Assembly (NCBI GenBank): GCA_013368375.1
Contig: JAACJP010000070.1
Coordinates: forward strand, 32,278 to 96,277
Length of the DNA stretch: 64,000 nucleotides
Origin: Tricholomella constricta
Taxonomy: Eukaryota > Basidiomycota > Agaricomycetes > Agaricales > Lyophyllaceae
Direction: 5' to 3'
A program made the translations under genes and the position numbers. Shown piece after piece: positions 10,596 through 19,413 of this stretch (position 1 is the stretch's first letter; each line of letters opens with the position of its first letter). The notes under the pieces were generated by a model that made no database searches, was not told where the DNA came from, and saw only the letters and a program-made list of their open reading frames with translations.

Positions 10596-11660
10596 TTTAC
10601 ACTTGACAATTGAAGCACATTTATCACAAGTCTTGCCACTATGTCCTTTTGAAACACCGCGGTATTACACGAAACAGAAAGTAGGTTGTTGACAAGTGAA
10701 TATTGATACCATGATGCCTTGTACACAACCGCTACACCGTGCAGCTCGATACATTGTGTGATGCATGCCGCGGCACTAAATGTGTTTGCCGCGGCAGTGG
10801 TACATTGTATTATGCATGCCGCGGCACCAGAAGATGTACCTGCAACGGACCCGCTGGCCCCGTCCCACACGATACGTTGTACCACCCGCTACACCGTGCT
10901 GCCCGATACACTGTATTATGCATGCCGCGGCAGTGCTAGATTGAATCTCATGCCGCGGCACCAACTGATGTACCTGTAACGGACCCGCTGGCCCCGTCCC
11001 ACACGATACCTTGTACCACCCGCTACACCGTGCTGCCCGATACACTGTATTATGCATGCCGCGGCAGTGCTAGATTGAATCTCATGCCGCGGCACCAACT
11101 GATGTACCTGTAACGGACCCGCTGGCCCCGTCCCACACGATACCTTGTACCACCCGCTACACCGTGCTGCCCGATACACTGTATTATGCATGCCGCGGCA
11201 GTGCTAGATTGAATCTCATGCCGCGGCACCAACTGATGTACCTGTAACGGACCCGCTGGCCCCGTCCCACACGATACCTTGTACACACCCGCTACACCGT
11301 GCTGCCCGATACATTGTGTTATGCATGCCGCGGCACCAATTATGAATGCCGCGGCGTGGCAGCCACGGCGTGCCGTCCTGCCAAAACTTTCTGACCTTCC
11401 TTGTACAAACCCGCTGCACCGTGCAATCCGCTACACTGTATCGTGCATGCCGCGGTGTGCATCGTATCAGGCCTGTCAGCACAGACCAGCGGGACCCGCT
11501 GACACCGTCTGAGTGGATACATTGTATAAGGCCCGCTGCGCCGTGAGCATTGATACGATGTATGAGGCCCGCTGGAGACACAGCGGGCCCGCTCGTTCCG
11601 TCAAACACACTACATGTATTGGCCCTGTGGGCCGTGACATACAATACACTGTGATGCCCC
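10596..11660. other. Non-coding right end of the KDZ element
   Basis: No convincing gene. The open frames here are products of the tandem array and of degenerate cccgct/caccgtg repeats. The last CCGCGG lies at about 11,447. An in-frame TGA at about 11,652 precedes the first codons of the downstream P-like exon, consistent with the element end lying within a few bases of cactgtgatgcccc. Confidence 0.6.
10790..11350. repeat. 134-bp subterminal tandem repeat array
   Basis: Three near-perfect units start at 10,922, 11,056 and 11,190 (period 134), and a fourth starts at 11,325 (period 135) and degenerates. A shortened, diverged first unit lies from about 10,790. Each unit contains two CCGCGG palindromes about 28 bp apart and a segment reading acccgctggccccgtcccac. 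The flanks to about 11,650 hold looser repeats of cccgctacaccgtg. The position at the inner side of the right border suggests a subterminal transposase-binding region. Confidence 0.85.
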
Positions 11661-14600
11661 TACCTGAAATACACCGGACTGCAAGAGATATTTGAAGCGG
11701 TAAGCATGAATGGCTGTCATCGACGAGGACACCAATAAAACATGATTTGCTAGCCTTCTTCGACACCTTGTATTCAAATCGCAAAGCAATATCTCGAAGG
11801 GAAGATGGAGGATAAGGAGGTTTTCAATGGACTCATGGCGGTGATGGCAGCTGAGCAAGGACGCAAGGAGAAAGGTCAGGGAAACCAGAATTTTCCGTAC
11901 CCACCTGCGTACGAGGAACTATGTCAGATAGTTCGCGATATCAGTCCCCAGGCTTACAAGGCACTCTCGAAACATTTGCGAATGCCTGCCATTCGTGGAA
12001 TACAGTCAGTACTGGTGCTATAGTGCGCGAAATTTGGAGACACTGATTTCTTGTCCGTTAATGCAGGCAAAAGCGAGCGCGTGAGCCTCGCTTTCCCATG
12101 ACCATCTGCGATGACACCTTTGCAAGGGTTTCAGAACAGCTTGAGACTCTGGGTCATCGTGGACCAGTTGCTCTCAGCTGCAATGATACCAAGCTGCTGG
12201 ACGCCCTGCGCTTGTACTGGGATGAGAAGGATCAATGTCATTACCTCGTTGGTGCAGCAGAAGGACCGTTGAGAGTCGCCGATCCTGGACAAATGAAAGA
12301 GGTTCTTCAGGCATCGAACTATCACAAAGCAACGAAGGTGTGTATGCACTAAATAGTATGCCTCCAGCGCAGCAAATTTACAGAGCTCTTCAGGTCCGCG
12401 TCTGGTGTTTGACAGTTCCCTCCCCAAAGATTACTCCCATCATTGTCGCTGCTCTCCCTATCACTGATAAGCTCGAGGCCGATGTTTTGTTTCCCCTTCT
12501 CAAGCAAATCCTCGATGGATTGATTGACCGAGGCATCCGCGTTGTTTTGTATGCGAGTGATGGAACGGAAGTCGAGCGGAAGGTCTCACAGATGCTGTTG
12601 GACTCCGGAGAGGCAATGGAGCATGTCATCTCAAACCGCCTTCCCCACCAGAAGCGCCCTGACACCCATGTTCGCTTCGCAAGGTATCGCGGTCAAGTAA
12701 TGTGCATCATTCAAGACTCAAAGCATGGCTTGAAGACCTCGCGGAACAATGTGTTCTCTGGAGCACGCCTTCTTACAATCGGAAACTACATCGCATCCTA
12801 CCGACGCATTTGTGAGGCAGCCAAGGGCGACGGAACACCAATACAGAAGCGTGACATCGAGAAGCTCGATCGACAGGACGACAATGCTGCAACACGACTC
12901 TTCTCAGCAGCCATGCTCAAGTACCTCATCGACCACCACAAGGACGAGTGTCTAGGCGAAATTGTCTATCTGTTTGTCTTTGGGGAGCTCGTCGATGCCT
13001 ACCAGAACCGATCTATGGAGCACGTCGACCGTGTGCATCTCGCTCTTCGTGCCCGGTACTTCCTTGACTCCTGGGAAACCTTTCTCAAGGTGTCCGGCTA
13101 TCCCATATCTCGTCACCATGTCTCCCGAGAAGCACAGGATATTCTTGACATCCTTGTCAATGGAATCATCGCCCTCGTTATCATCCACCGCGACCATCTC
13201 GACAGTCCTTGTCCACTCTGCCCCTGGCTCAACTCCACCGAGCCCTGCGAACATGTCTTTGGGTGTGCACGTCAAGTCGTGAAAGACTTCACGTTCCTCG
13301 ATTTCATCTTCATGATACCGAAGCTTCGCGTGAAGCTTCGAGAAGCTGCTCTTCATTCGCACTCGTCGGATCCCAAGGCTTGTGCTTCCGGATATAACCA
13401 TACATACTTCGATGATGGTGGAGTAGATTTCAATGTGCTGTCCTCCTTTCCAACTGATGCTGAGATCGCCCATGTTGCCCGTCTTGCTGCAGAGGAGGCT
13501 CAGAGTCTCATTGCACTCTTGGGCATCAATGTCACTCAGCTTTTCATGATCAACTCGCTGCAGACCGCCGCCGCCGACAATGTCACCCCTACACTCCCCC
13601 CTATTTCAACTTGGTGGCACGACAACGAGTACAACTGCGACGATACCGACGAGGCCGATCCACCATCGACAAGCACTAGTGATCAAATCTGTGCAGTCAT
13701 TCGAAGTGCAGGCTTGAACGCGTCGATGTCTGCACGGGATGAGACGCGAATGGAGGGCCTGGCGTGTGCTGGCATTGCTGCGTTAGCACAAGATTATATG
13801 CAAGTGTATGTGTTTTGCCAGTGGTTGAATATAGTCGCTTCAACTTACATGGCACTTCTGAATATACAGCCACGAATTCGCCGAAGGAACCGATAAAAGC
13901 CAAATCGAGGAAATCTTGTCCGAGGAACGTCAGCATGTGGCAGAAATGCGCAAGAGGCTTAAAGTCGCATCTCGCAATCTCCCTCCAGTTTCCTCCGTGG
14001 AGCTCGAAAGCGAAAAGCCGTTTGGTTCAGGGATACTCAATCTTGGCAACCTTGATCTGGAGGTGCTCGTTCAACTTCGACGGCAACACCAGACCCGACA
14101 AGCAGAGATCGGTGTTCGCACTCGACTCGGGCCAAGTCAGTCATCCGTAGCTGCAGAAACCAGCGAGACGAAGAAGAAGATTCGCACGGAGATGTTCAGC
14201 ATCCTCAAGACCTACGAAGATAAACAGGGTGTTGGTACAGGACTGGAGCGTGAGGCTCGATGGCGTGCGCCTGCTGCTGGTGGACGGGATGGGCTTGTGG
14301 CCGGGGAGGCTGCAGCGGAGCTGTTGGCAGGCAATGCTTCGAACGCAGCTGCTGTTGCAGGCGCGGCAGCGAACCAGGTATGCGTTCAACCAAGACTACC
14401 ATTCATCGAGGGTTGACCGATTCTTTCACTCCGTATACAGCTATTGAGCAAACGGAAGACCGTTCTCGAGGCAGTGCTACGCCACACGCCCGCAAGAACC
14501 ATCATCGGGCTGCTTGCTGATGCTCGTATTAGTGCTCTCTCGCCGTTCTTGATTGACAACTTCTGTTTCTTTCTCTTGTATGAGGGGAGGGTCCATATTG

Positions 14601-15057
14601 GGCGCGGTATGTAGTCTCTTTCTGCTGCCAAAACCATTGCTCATTACACTTTTGCATAGTGACGGACATGTACGCAAAGACCGCTGGTAAAAGCGGAAAG
14701 CACGCTGCAATCACCGACTCCTCCAAAGTAACCGCTATTTCAAATCTTGGGGTTCAGGTCTTCGAGAACAGAGCTGGAACCGCGCACTTCAGCATGTACC
14801 CAACTTATGACAACCTCCTCAACACTCTCAAGTTCTCTCTGATCCCCTCAATCCAGATCCTACTTTGGATACCGAGCTCCTTCCTTCAGAAACAGGTGAA
14901 CATCGGTGTCGTTGTTGTGGATAGCGAGACTTTGCGTCAATACGCACTCTTAAACAATGCAGCAGCTCAATTGACCGACGCCGTGAAGCTTTGGAATTCT
15001 CGCATCTTCGGAAAGGCATTGAAATTGTACCTAGAGTCTCGCGATGGTGGGGGGTAG
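11660..15057 (+). pseudogene. P/THAP9-like transposase gene, 5' end cut off by the KDZ element
   Basis: Readable exons: about 11,660-11,699 (fragment YLKYTGLQEIFEA), 11754-12004, 12067-12337, 12394-13805, 13870-14377, 14441-14606 and 14660-15057. All have GT-AG borders, and phases agree through to the stop, so roughly 1,015 residues remain open. The core shows an acidic SDG-type motif (YASDGTEVERK), then DSKHGLKTSRNN, which matches a D-x2-H-x2-K-x2-R-N signature, then a late EPCEHVFG motif. P-element and THAP9 transposases have the same order of acidic motifs. The C-terminus (KTAGKSGKHAAITDSSKVTAISNLGVQVFE) is family specific and of unknown role. Related genes of this type are common hypothetical proteins in Agaricomycetes. 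The N-terminal exons are missing because the KDZ element begins directly upstream; they may lie left of the window. Assignment to the P superfamily is my inference. Confidence 0.65.
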
Positions 15058-15731
15058 TCGGTAGCAGTTATGGTGCGCCTACACGCGACATTTACTTAGT
15101 TCTGGCACTTGCGGGGCAAAATTTACATTGTTTCTGCGTGAATTGGAGGCTCAGTTAGCGCTTTGAGCGAAAAATGCGAAAAATAATCCGAAAATATATT
15201 ATTTGAACCTAGGTCCCTTGGACCGGACATTTTTTGGGACATTTCTCGGAACCTAGGTCCAGACCGGACAAACTGGCTGGTTTTGGACCCGACAGACTTT
15301 CGCTCCCTTGAACCTAGGTTCCCCCCCGGTTTTCAGGGGTCCTTGAACATGTTGGCGAACATAAGCGAACATATGGTGAAAAAGATCGACGAATCTATTT
15401 GTGATATTGGCGATCTATTGTCAGCAATCCCAATATATTCGACATATAATTGACGTAGTCATTGCGATCATATCGAAGATATCACGCGTCCGTAAGCGCC
15501 ACACTCGATGACGCGACGCGAATTTGCAGCTGTGGCGACAGTAACAGAGATTTGTAATACAGTATAAACAGTGTAAAAATACAATATACTACGGTAACGA
15601 AAGCACGAGGGCAGGACAAGCGATACGCAATAGGGTTGCGCAGATCCGGTTCAAGAAAACTGATAAGCGTCGAGCTGTACAATCCGAAATTAAATCAGAT
15701 ATATGCCATCGAAAGGTCGAACGCACCTTCT
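15058..15731. other. Non-coding spacer with short gaacctaggt/accggaca repeats
   Basis: No gene recognised. Three copies of gaacctaggt occur at about 15,205, 15,249 and 15,309, the first two with accggaca close by. The sequence then becomes AT-richer. No terminal repeat of the upstream transposase-like gene could be identified. Confidence 0.5.
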
Positions 15732-16008
15732 TCAATTGCAGGGTACACTAGACGCTCCCGCCGCGGGAGGATCGTCCATGACTATGTCTTCATCGAAACC
15801 GAGTGGCGGCGGTGCGGGAGCGCTTACGACGGGCGGCGTTAGGTCGACGTCCATCGCATTTTCGTCCGGCGCGACGGGATCGACATCTATCGTGCCTATT
15901 TCTTCATGAGAGGGAAGGAAAGAAATGAAGTGGAATGGACGCACCAGGTGATGATGGAGCCGCGACGGCAGTCGGCGTTGGAGCCTGGGGGCTGGGGTCG
16001 ACGTCCAT
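15732..16008 (-). CDS. Small acidic MDVDP-repeat protein, 77 aa
   Basis: Two exons on the minus strand, 16008-15945 and 15901-15732, joined by a 43-bp GT-AG intron; the joined length is 78 codons. The product begins MDVDPSPQAP and repeats the same theme (TIDVDPVAP, AMDVDLTPP, DEDIVMDDPP), so it is short, acidic and probably disordered. Such MDVD motifs are frequent in basidiomycete proteins of many kinds, so no function can be given. It may be a fragment of a longer gene. Confidence is moderate because of the small size. Confidence 0.4.
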
Positions 16009-16410
16009 TGTGGTAATTGAGTGTGTGTTCATAGCTGTAAAGCATGAAAAGCAGGATCAGGCAGTGAAAACTTGCATGCACTCACCATGGCCAGAAGAAT
16101 CCAGGTTCACAGGAGGTATGGTGTCAGATGGCAGCATATTGATGTCTATAGATCATAAGAACACAGTTTGCATGAGTAAGGAGGACTGACCAGGCATTTT
16201 GAATAGATGGTGGGCAGAGGCAGGTAAGGTGGTGATGAAAAATTCAACGTTTGGTTTCGTTGTGCCTTCGTTTACCAAAGGCCTTCAACCAACGACATCA
16301 CATCACATGCGTTGCGTCCACTATCCTCCTGAGTATCCCTACTGCGATATCGCAATCGCAGTTTACTTTTCTGATACAAATTGAAAATGAAGGTTGAGCG
16401 TACAAGCAAG

Positions 16411-16554
16411 GTAAGTGATTTGATCAACTTCTACATCTACCTCGCGCTCCTACGCGCGATCCTCCAGTACCTCCCTCACCAACTCCCCACCATCGTCCCC
16501 TCAAGAAGCGGAGTGAGAACTCCCAACGGCGACATCCCTGCCACACGTTGAGCC
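16411..16554 (+). pseudogene. Left half of a gene fragment split by the Gypsy element (continues at 28,509)
   Basis: An open stretch reads LINFYIYLALLRAILQYLP and runs up to the 5' LTR. The reading can be resumed after the 3' LTR at 28,509 with a segment reading VYLAAMRTD. A partial second copy of the join, without the retrotransposon, lies at about 29,750-29,850 (VRTDWLFCALIVPRLHE). The host protein is not recognised. The interval 16,009-16,410 shows nothing convincing. Confidence 0.45.
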
Positions 16555-17088
16555 TGTCAGGGGAACTCCCGTTCACGCCCTCCGACGCTCTCTGGTCGTC
16601 CCCCGACTGCGCACGATCGCTCTCGTCCCGATTCCAATCGCATCCCCGACGCTCCGCCCCCAGCGTCGTGTACATACTCCTACATACCCATACACTCATT
16701 TAATCACCAACCGTCCCCTGACTGCGATCACGTGACCATCCGATTCCTCGGATGAGCACGTGACCGATCACTCCTCAGATGATCACGCGCCCAACCTCGT
16801 GCCTGCACCCTGAGTCACGAGGGTCGGGCAGCGTCGGGGACATGTACATACACGCGCCACTGACCCTTCCCTGTCATTACATGTACAGTATACCTTAGAG
16901 GACCTGCCCTCACGTACATACGTCGTATATAGTCGTTCCCCTGACATCTGGGAATCCTTTAGTCTATTCTCTTCGGATTCCCCCTTGTCAGGTAGGCCTG
17001 CCTTTACTACATTCCTTACTGTACATAATATAACTTCGGATTCCCCCTTGTCAGTGTGATAGCGCTCCACTGTAAGGTTGCCCTAACA
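16555..17088 (+). repeat. Gypsy-1 5' LTR, 534 bp
   Basis: TG...CA borders. A TATA-like tatatag sits at about 16,927 and two copies of cttcggattcccccttgtca lie downstream, at about 16,973 and 17,034. The opposite LTR has the same length and, as read, the same bases. Confidence 0.95.
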
Positions 17089-17217
17089 GCAGAATAGACT
17101 CATCCCAGAGACCCGACAAGGTTGACGAGTCAAGCCCTCGCGCCGAAACACGTGTTCGCCGCGCGCAGCATTGTCAGACGCCCGTTCGCTTCGACCGTCG
17201 CTAAGTCCCGTCTCGAG

Positions 17218-19413
17218 ATGTCGGATCGTGGAACTACAACACTCTCATCGCAAGCTCCCGTGCTCACGCCGGAGCAGCGACTAGAGGGTCTGGAAACCAT
17301 GGTATCGGCTCTCACCACCCACCACACCTCCAACTCGGCTAGTATGGACCGTCTGTTCGTTCTTTTCGAATCACTCCTCACACGGAGCCCACCCGCTGCC
17401 TCTATAGCAGCAAACGGCTCGTCGGAGTCGCAGTTGGGGGTAACCCCGACACCCGACGAACACCGATCGATGTCGCGCGACGTAGCGGCGTCGCCCCCGA
17501 TGTCGCTCCCGCCCATTTTCGACGGATCTCGGTCGGGCGGTCGCGCGTTCCTCAACGCGTGCAAACTGTACATGCTCCTGTGCCCGAGACACTTTCCCAA
17601 TGAGCATGCCCGCGTTGCCTGGGTGCTTTCGTTCATGCAGCATGGTCGTGCTGCTGACTTCGTGGAGCGGGTTTTCCAATGCGCCACAATCCAGGAAGCC
17701 TTCCCGACCTGGGACGACTTCCAGGCGACCTTCACCACCGAGTTCTGCCCAATGAACGAGGTCGCCAACGCCGCACTTGCGCTCGAGTCATCGGCCTATT
17801 TTCAGAATGGTCGGACCATCGATGAGTACATCGATTCGTTCCGTTCCCTGCGCCACAAGGCTCGGTACCCCGACGGGCGACACCTCGTCATGAAGTTTCG
17901 TCGTGGAATGGACCCCCAGCTCTGTCAACGCCTGGGCACCATCACTACTGGGCGACCTCATGATGAGAAGATCGAGGAGTGGCTAGCAATGGCGCGCTCG
18001 CAGGACTTCATCATGCGAACAGAGGAGGAGTTCCTCGGTTATGCCGACCCCGCACCGACTCCACCGACGGAGGTTTCGGTCAGAGCGCCAACCGCCGACG
18101 ACACTTGCCGCCACTTGGAGCAGACTTTGGATCGGTTAATCATGCACCGACAGGTCCGCCAGGAGATGACCACGGCTGACACAACACCGACCCCCGTCGT
18201 ACTGCCCGTTCCGACCTTGCCTAGCACCATCGCACCTCAGCCCATGCTGTCGGTCGGATCGCAGACCAGTCGCCCACTCCCCACGACCAGTCGGAACCGT
18301 TTCGCCCCCCTCTCTGTCGAACCCATGGACGTTCTGGAGGAGACAGCAGCCCCACAGACTCCGTCGGTCGACCCAATGCCCGACCCGATCATTAGGTCGC
18401 GCCGTGGGCTACCACGCTGGGAGAAGCGCCTACCACGTCGCCTTGTGGTCGCCGCCATCCCTTGCCCCAGATCCCTGTGGTTGGACGTCAAATTGGAGAC
18501 CACCGACACTCAGGAGTCGCACGCGATCACTGCACTAGTGGATAGCGGGGCGACCGGCAGCTTCATCAATGCGGCCTTTGTTGAAAAGCATAAGCTCACA
18601 ACGAAGGCGCTCAGTCGGTCGTCCCCGGTGTACAATGTCGACGGAACCCTCAACGAGGCTGGCTCTGTCTCGTGTATTGTGGAGGCAGTGCTACGGTACG
18701 ATGGTCACACCGAGCGCGCTATCTTCGGGGTCACCCAGTTAGGCAAACAAGACATGATCCTCGGGTTCAATTGGCTTAAAAACCACAACCCCGAGATCGA
18801 CTGGGCGACCAAGGAGGTAAAGATGAGCCGCTGTCCGACACACTGCGACACCTGCAAGGACGAGGTCAAGGCTGATCGACGCGCACGCACCAAGGTGCGC
18901 GCAGCAATTCACGCTTGTCGGGCCGACGGCATTCCGACAGTTGAGCCCGACCTGCGTGCCCCGACCAGTCCCTACGTCGAGGACGACTCGGATGGCGACG
19001 AGTTCCTCCCCTACACTCCGATCCTGGAGGAACCCGACCCAGAGTCCGACGACTTCCTGGTGGAAACCTTCCTGAACGGCGATCGCATCTTTGCGACCGC
19101 GATCCACCCGACCCCGACCGCTGAACATATTCGGGCCAGCCAAACGACATCGCAGCGACTTGCGGAAGCGCACGCTGCTAACTCCGTGCCCAAAACGTTC
19201 CGCGACGCCGTACCGACCCACCTCCATGACTTTGAAGATGTCTTCTCCAAAGTCGCGTTCGACGAGCTCCCAGAGCGCAAGCAATGGGACCACGCCATCG
19301 AACTGGAGCCGGGCGCGTCGCCAACCGGCACGAAGGTCTACCCGCTGTCACCGGCAGAACAGGTCGAACTCGACGCGTTCCTTAAAGAGAACCTCGAGAC
19401 AGGTCGCATCTGA
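17218..19413 (+). CDS. gag: Gypsy-1 gag and aspartic protease, ended by an in-frame TGA
   Basis: The Met at 17,218 is chosen as start; the frame is open further upstream but only with non-ATG codons. The gag part has no CCHC zinc knuckle. It includes a typical capsid-like stretch (PPIFDGSRSGGRAFLNACKL through KFRRGMDPQLCQRLG). The protease has ALVDSGATGSFIN with DSG at about 18,541-18,549 and a later ILGFNWLKNHNPEIDW block. The frame is interrupted by TGA at 19,411-19,413, just before the RT domain, where related elements usually have Arg in a GRI-R-PSKSP context. CGA to TGA at a CpG is the simplest explanation. Downstream pol continues in the same frame. Confidence 0.9.
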   Translation: MSDRGTTTLSSQAPVLTPEQRLEGLETMVSALTTHHTSNSASMDRLFVLFESLLTRSPPAASIAANGSSESQLGVTPTPDEHRSMSRDVAASPPMSLPPIFDGSRSGGRAFLNACKLYMLLCPRHFPNEHARVAWVLSFMQHGRAADFVERVFQCATIQEAFPTWDDFQATFTTEFCPMNEVANAALALESSAYFQNGRTIDEYIDSFRSLRHKARYPDGRHLVMKFRRGMDPQLCQRLGTITTGRPHDEKIEEWLAMARSQDFIMRTEEEFLGYADPAPTPPTEVSVRAPTADDTCRHLEQTLDRLIMHRQVRQEMTTADTTPTPVVLPVPTLPSTIAPQPMLSVGSQTSRPLPTTSRNRFAPLSVEPMDVLEETAAPQTPSVDPMPDPIIRSRRGLPRWEKRLPRRLVVAAIPCPRSLWLDVKLETTDTQESHAITALVDSGATGSFINAAFVEKHKLTTKALSRSSPVYNVDGTLNEAGSVSCIVEAVLRYDGHTERAIFGVTQLGKQDMILGFNWLKNHNPEIDWATKEVKMSRCPTHCDTCKDEVKADRRARTKVRAAIHACRADGIPTVEPDLRAPTSPYVEDDSDGDEFLPYTPILEEPDPESDDFLVETFLNGDRIFATAIHPTPTAEHIRASQTTSQRLAEAHAANSVPKTFRDAVPTHLHDFEDVFSKVAFDELPERKQWDHAIELEPGASPTGTKVYPLSPAEQVELDAFLKENLETGRI

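Larger units (their letters stand above)
1..11452. repeat. Dispersed CCGCGG palindrome, roughly 85-90 copies
   Basis: Counted by eye along both exons and non-coding stretches. The commonest extended forms are GCCGCGGC and CACCGCGGT. In coding sequence it appears as Ala-Ala runs or Pro-Arg/Arg-Gly. The remaining 52.5 kb of the window holds only about a dozen copies (for example 15,761; 19,665; 29,361; 33,190; 57,245), which is near chance, so the excess belongs to this element. Confidence 0.9.
1..11660. mobile_element. Large KDZ-type DNA transposon (right part; left end lies outside the window)
   Basis: Four genes arranged as two divergent pairs (165-4310 minus with 4647-7007 plus; 7400-9744 minus with 9935-10595 plus), followed by a 134-bp tandem array. 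The unit is defined by a dense scatter of CCGCGG that starts at the first bases of the window and stops at about 11,452. The right border is inferred near 11,650-11,660, because just after it an exon of an unrelated P-like transposase begins in the middle of its reading frame. The terminal inverted repeats cannot be checked because the left end is missing. That the four genes move together is inference from the shared motif and from three of the genes being intact. Confidence 0.75.

Noticed and set aside
10922..11350. CRISPR array
   Set aside because: The units are contiguous 134-bp tandem copies without unique spacers, in a eukaryotic transposon.
10481..11644. Several 75-140 aa ORFs across the tandem array
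   Set aside because: The same peptide repeats because the DNA repeats; there is no codon structure independent of the array.
1..11660. A TET/JBP dioxygenase gene, often linked to KDZ elements
   Set aside because: None of the four genes shows the HxD...H...R iron/2-oxoglutarate pattern. It could lie left of the window.
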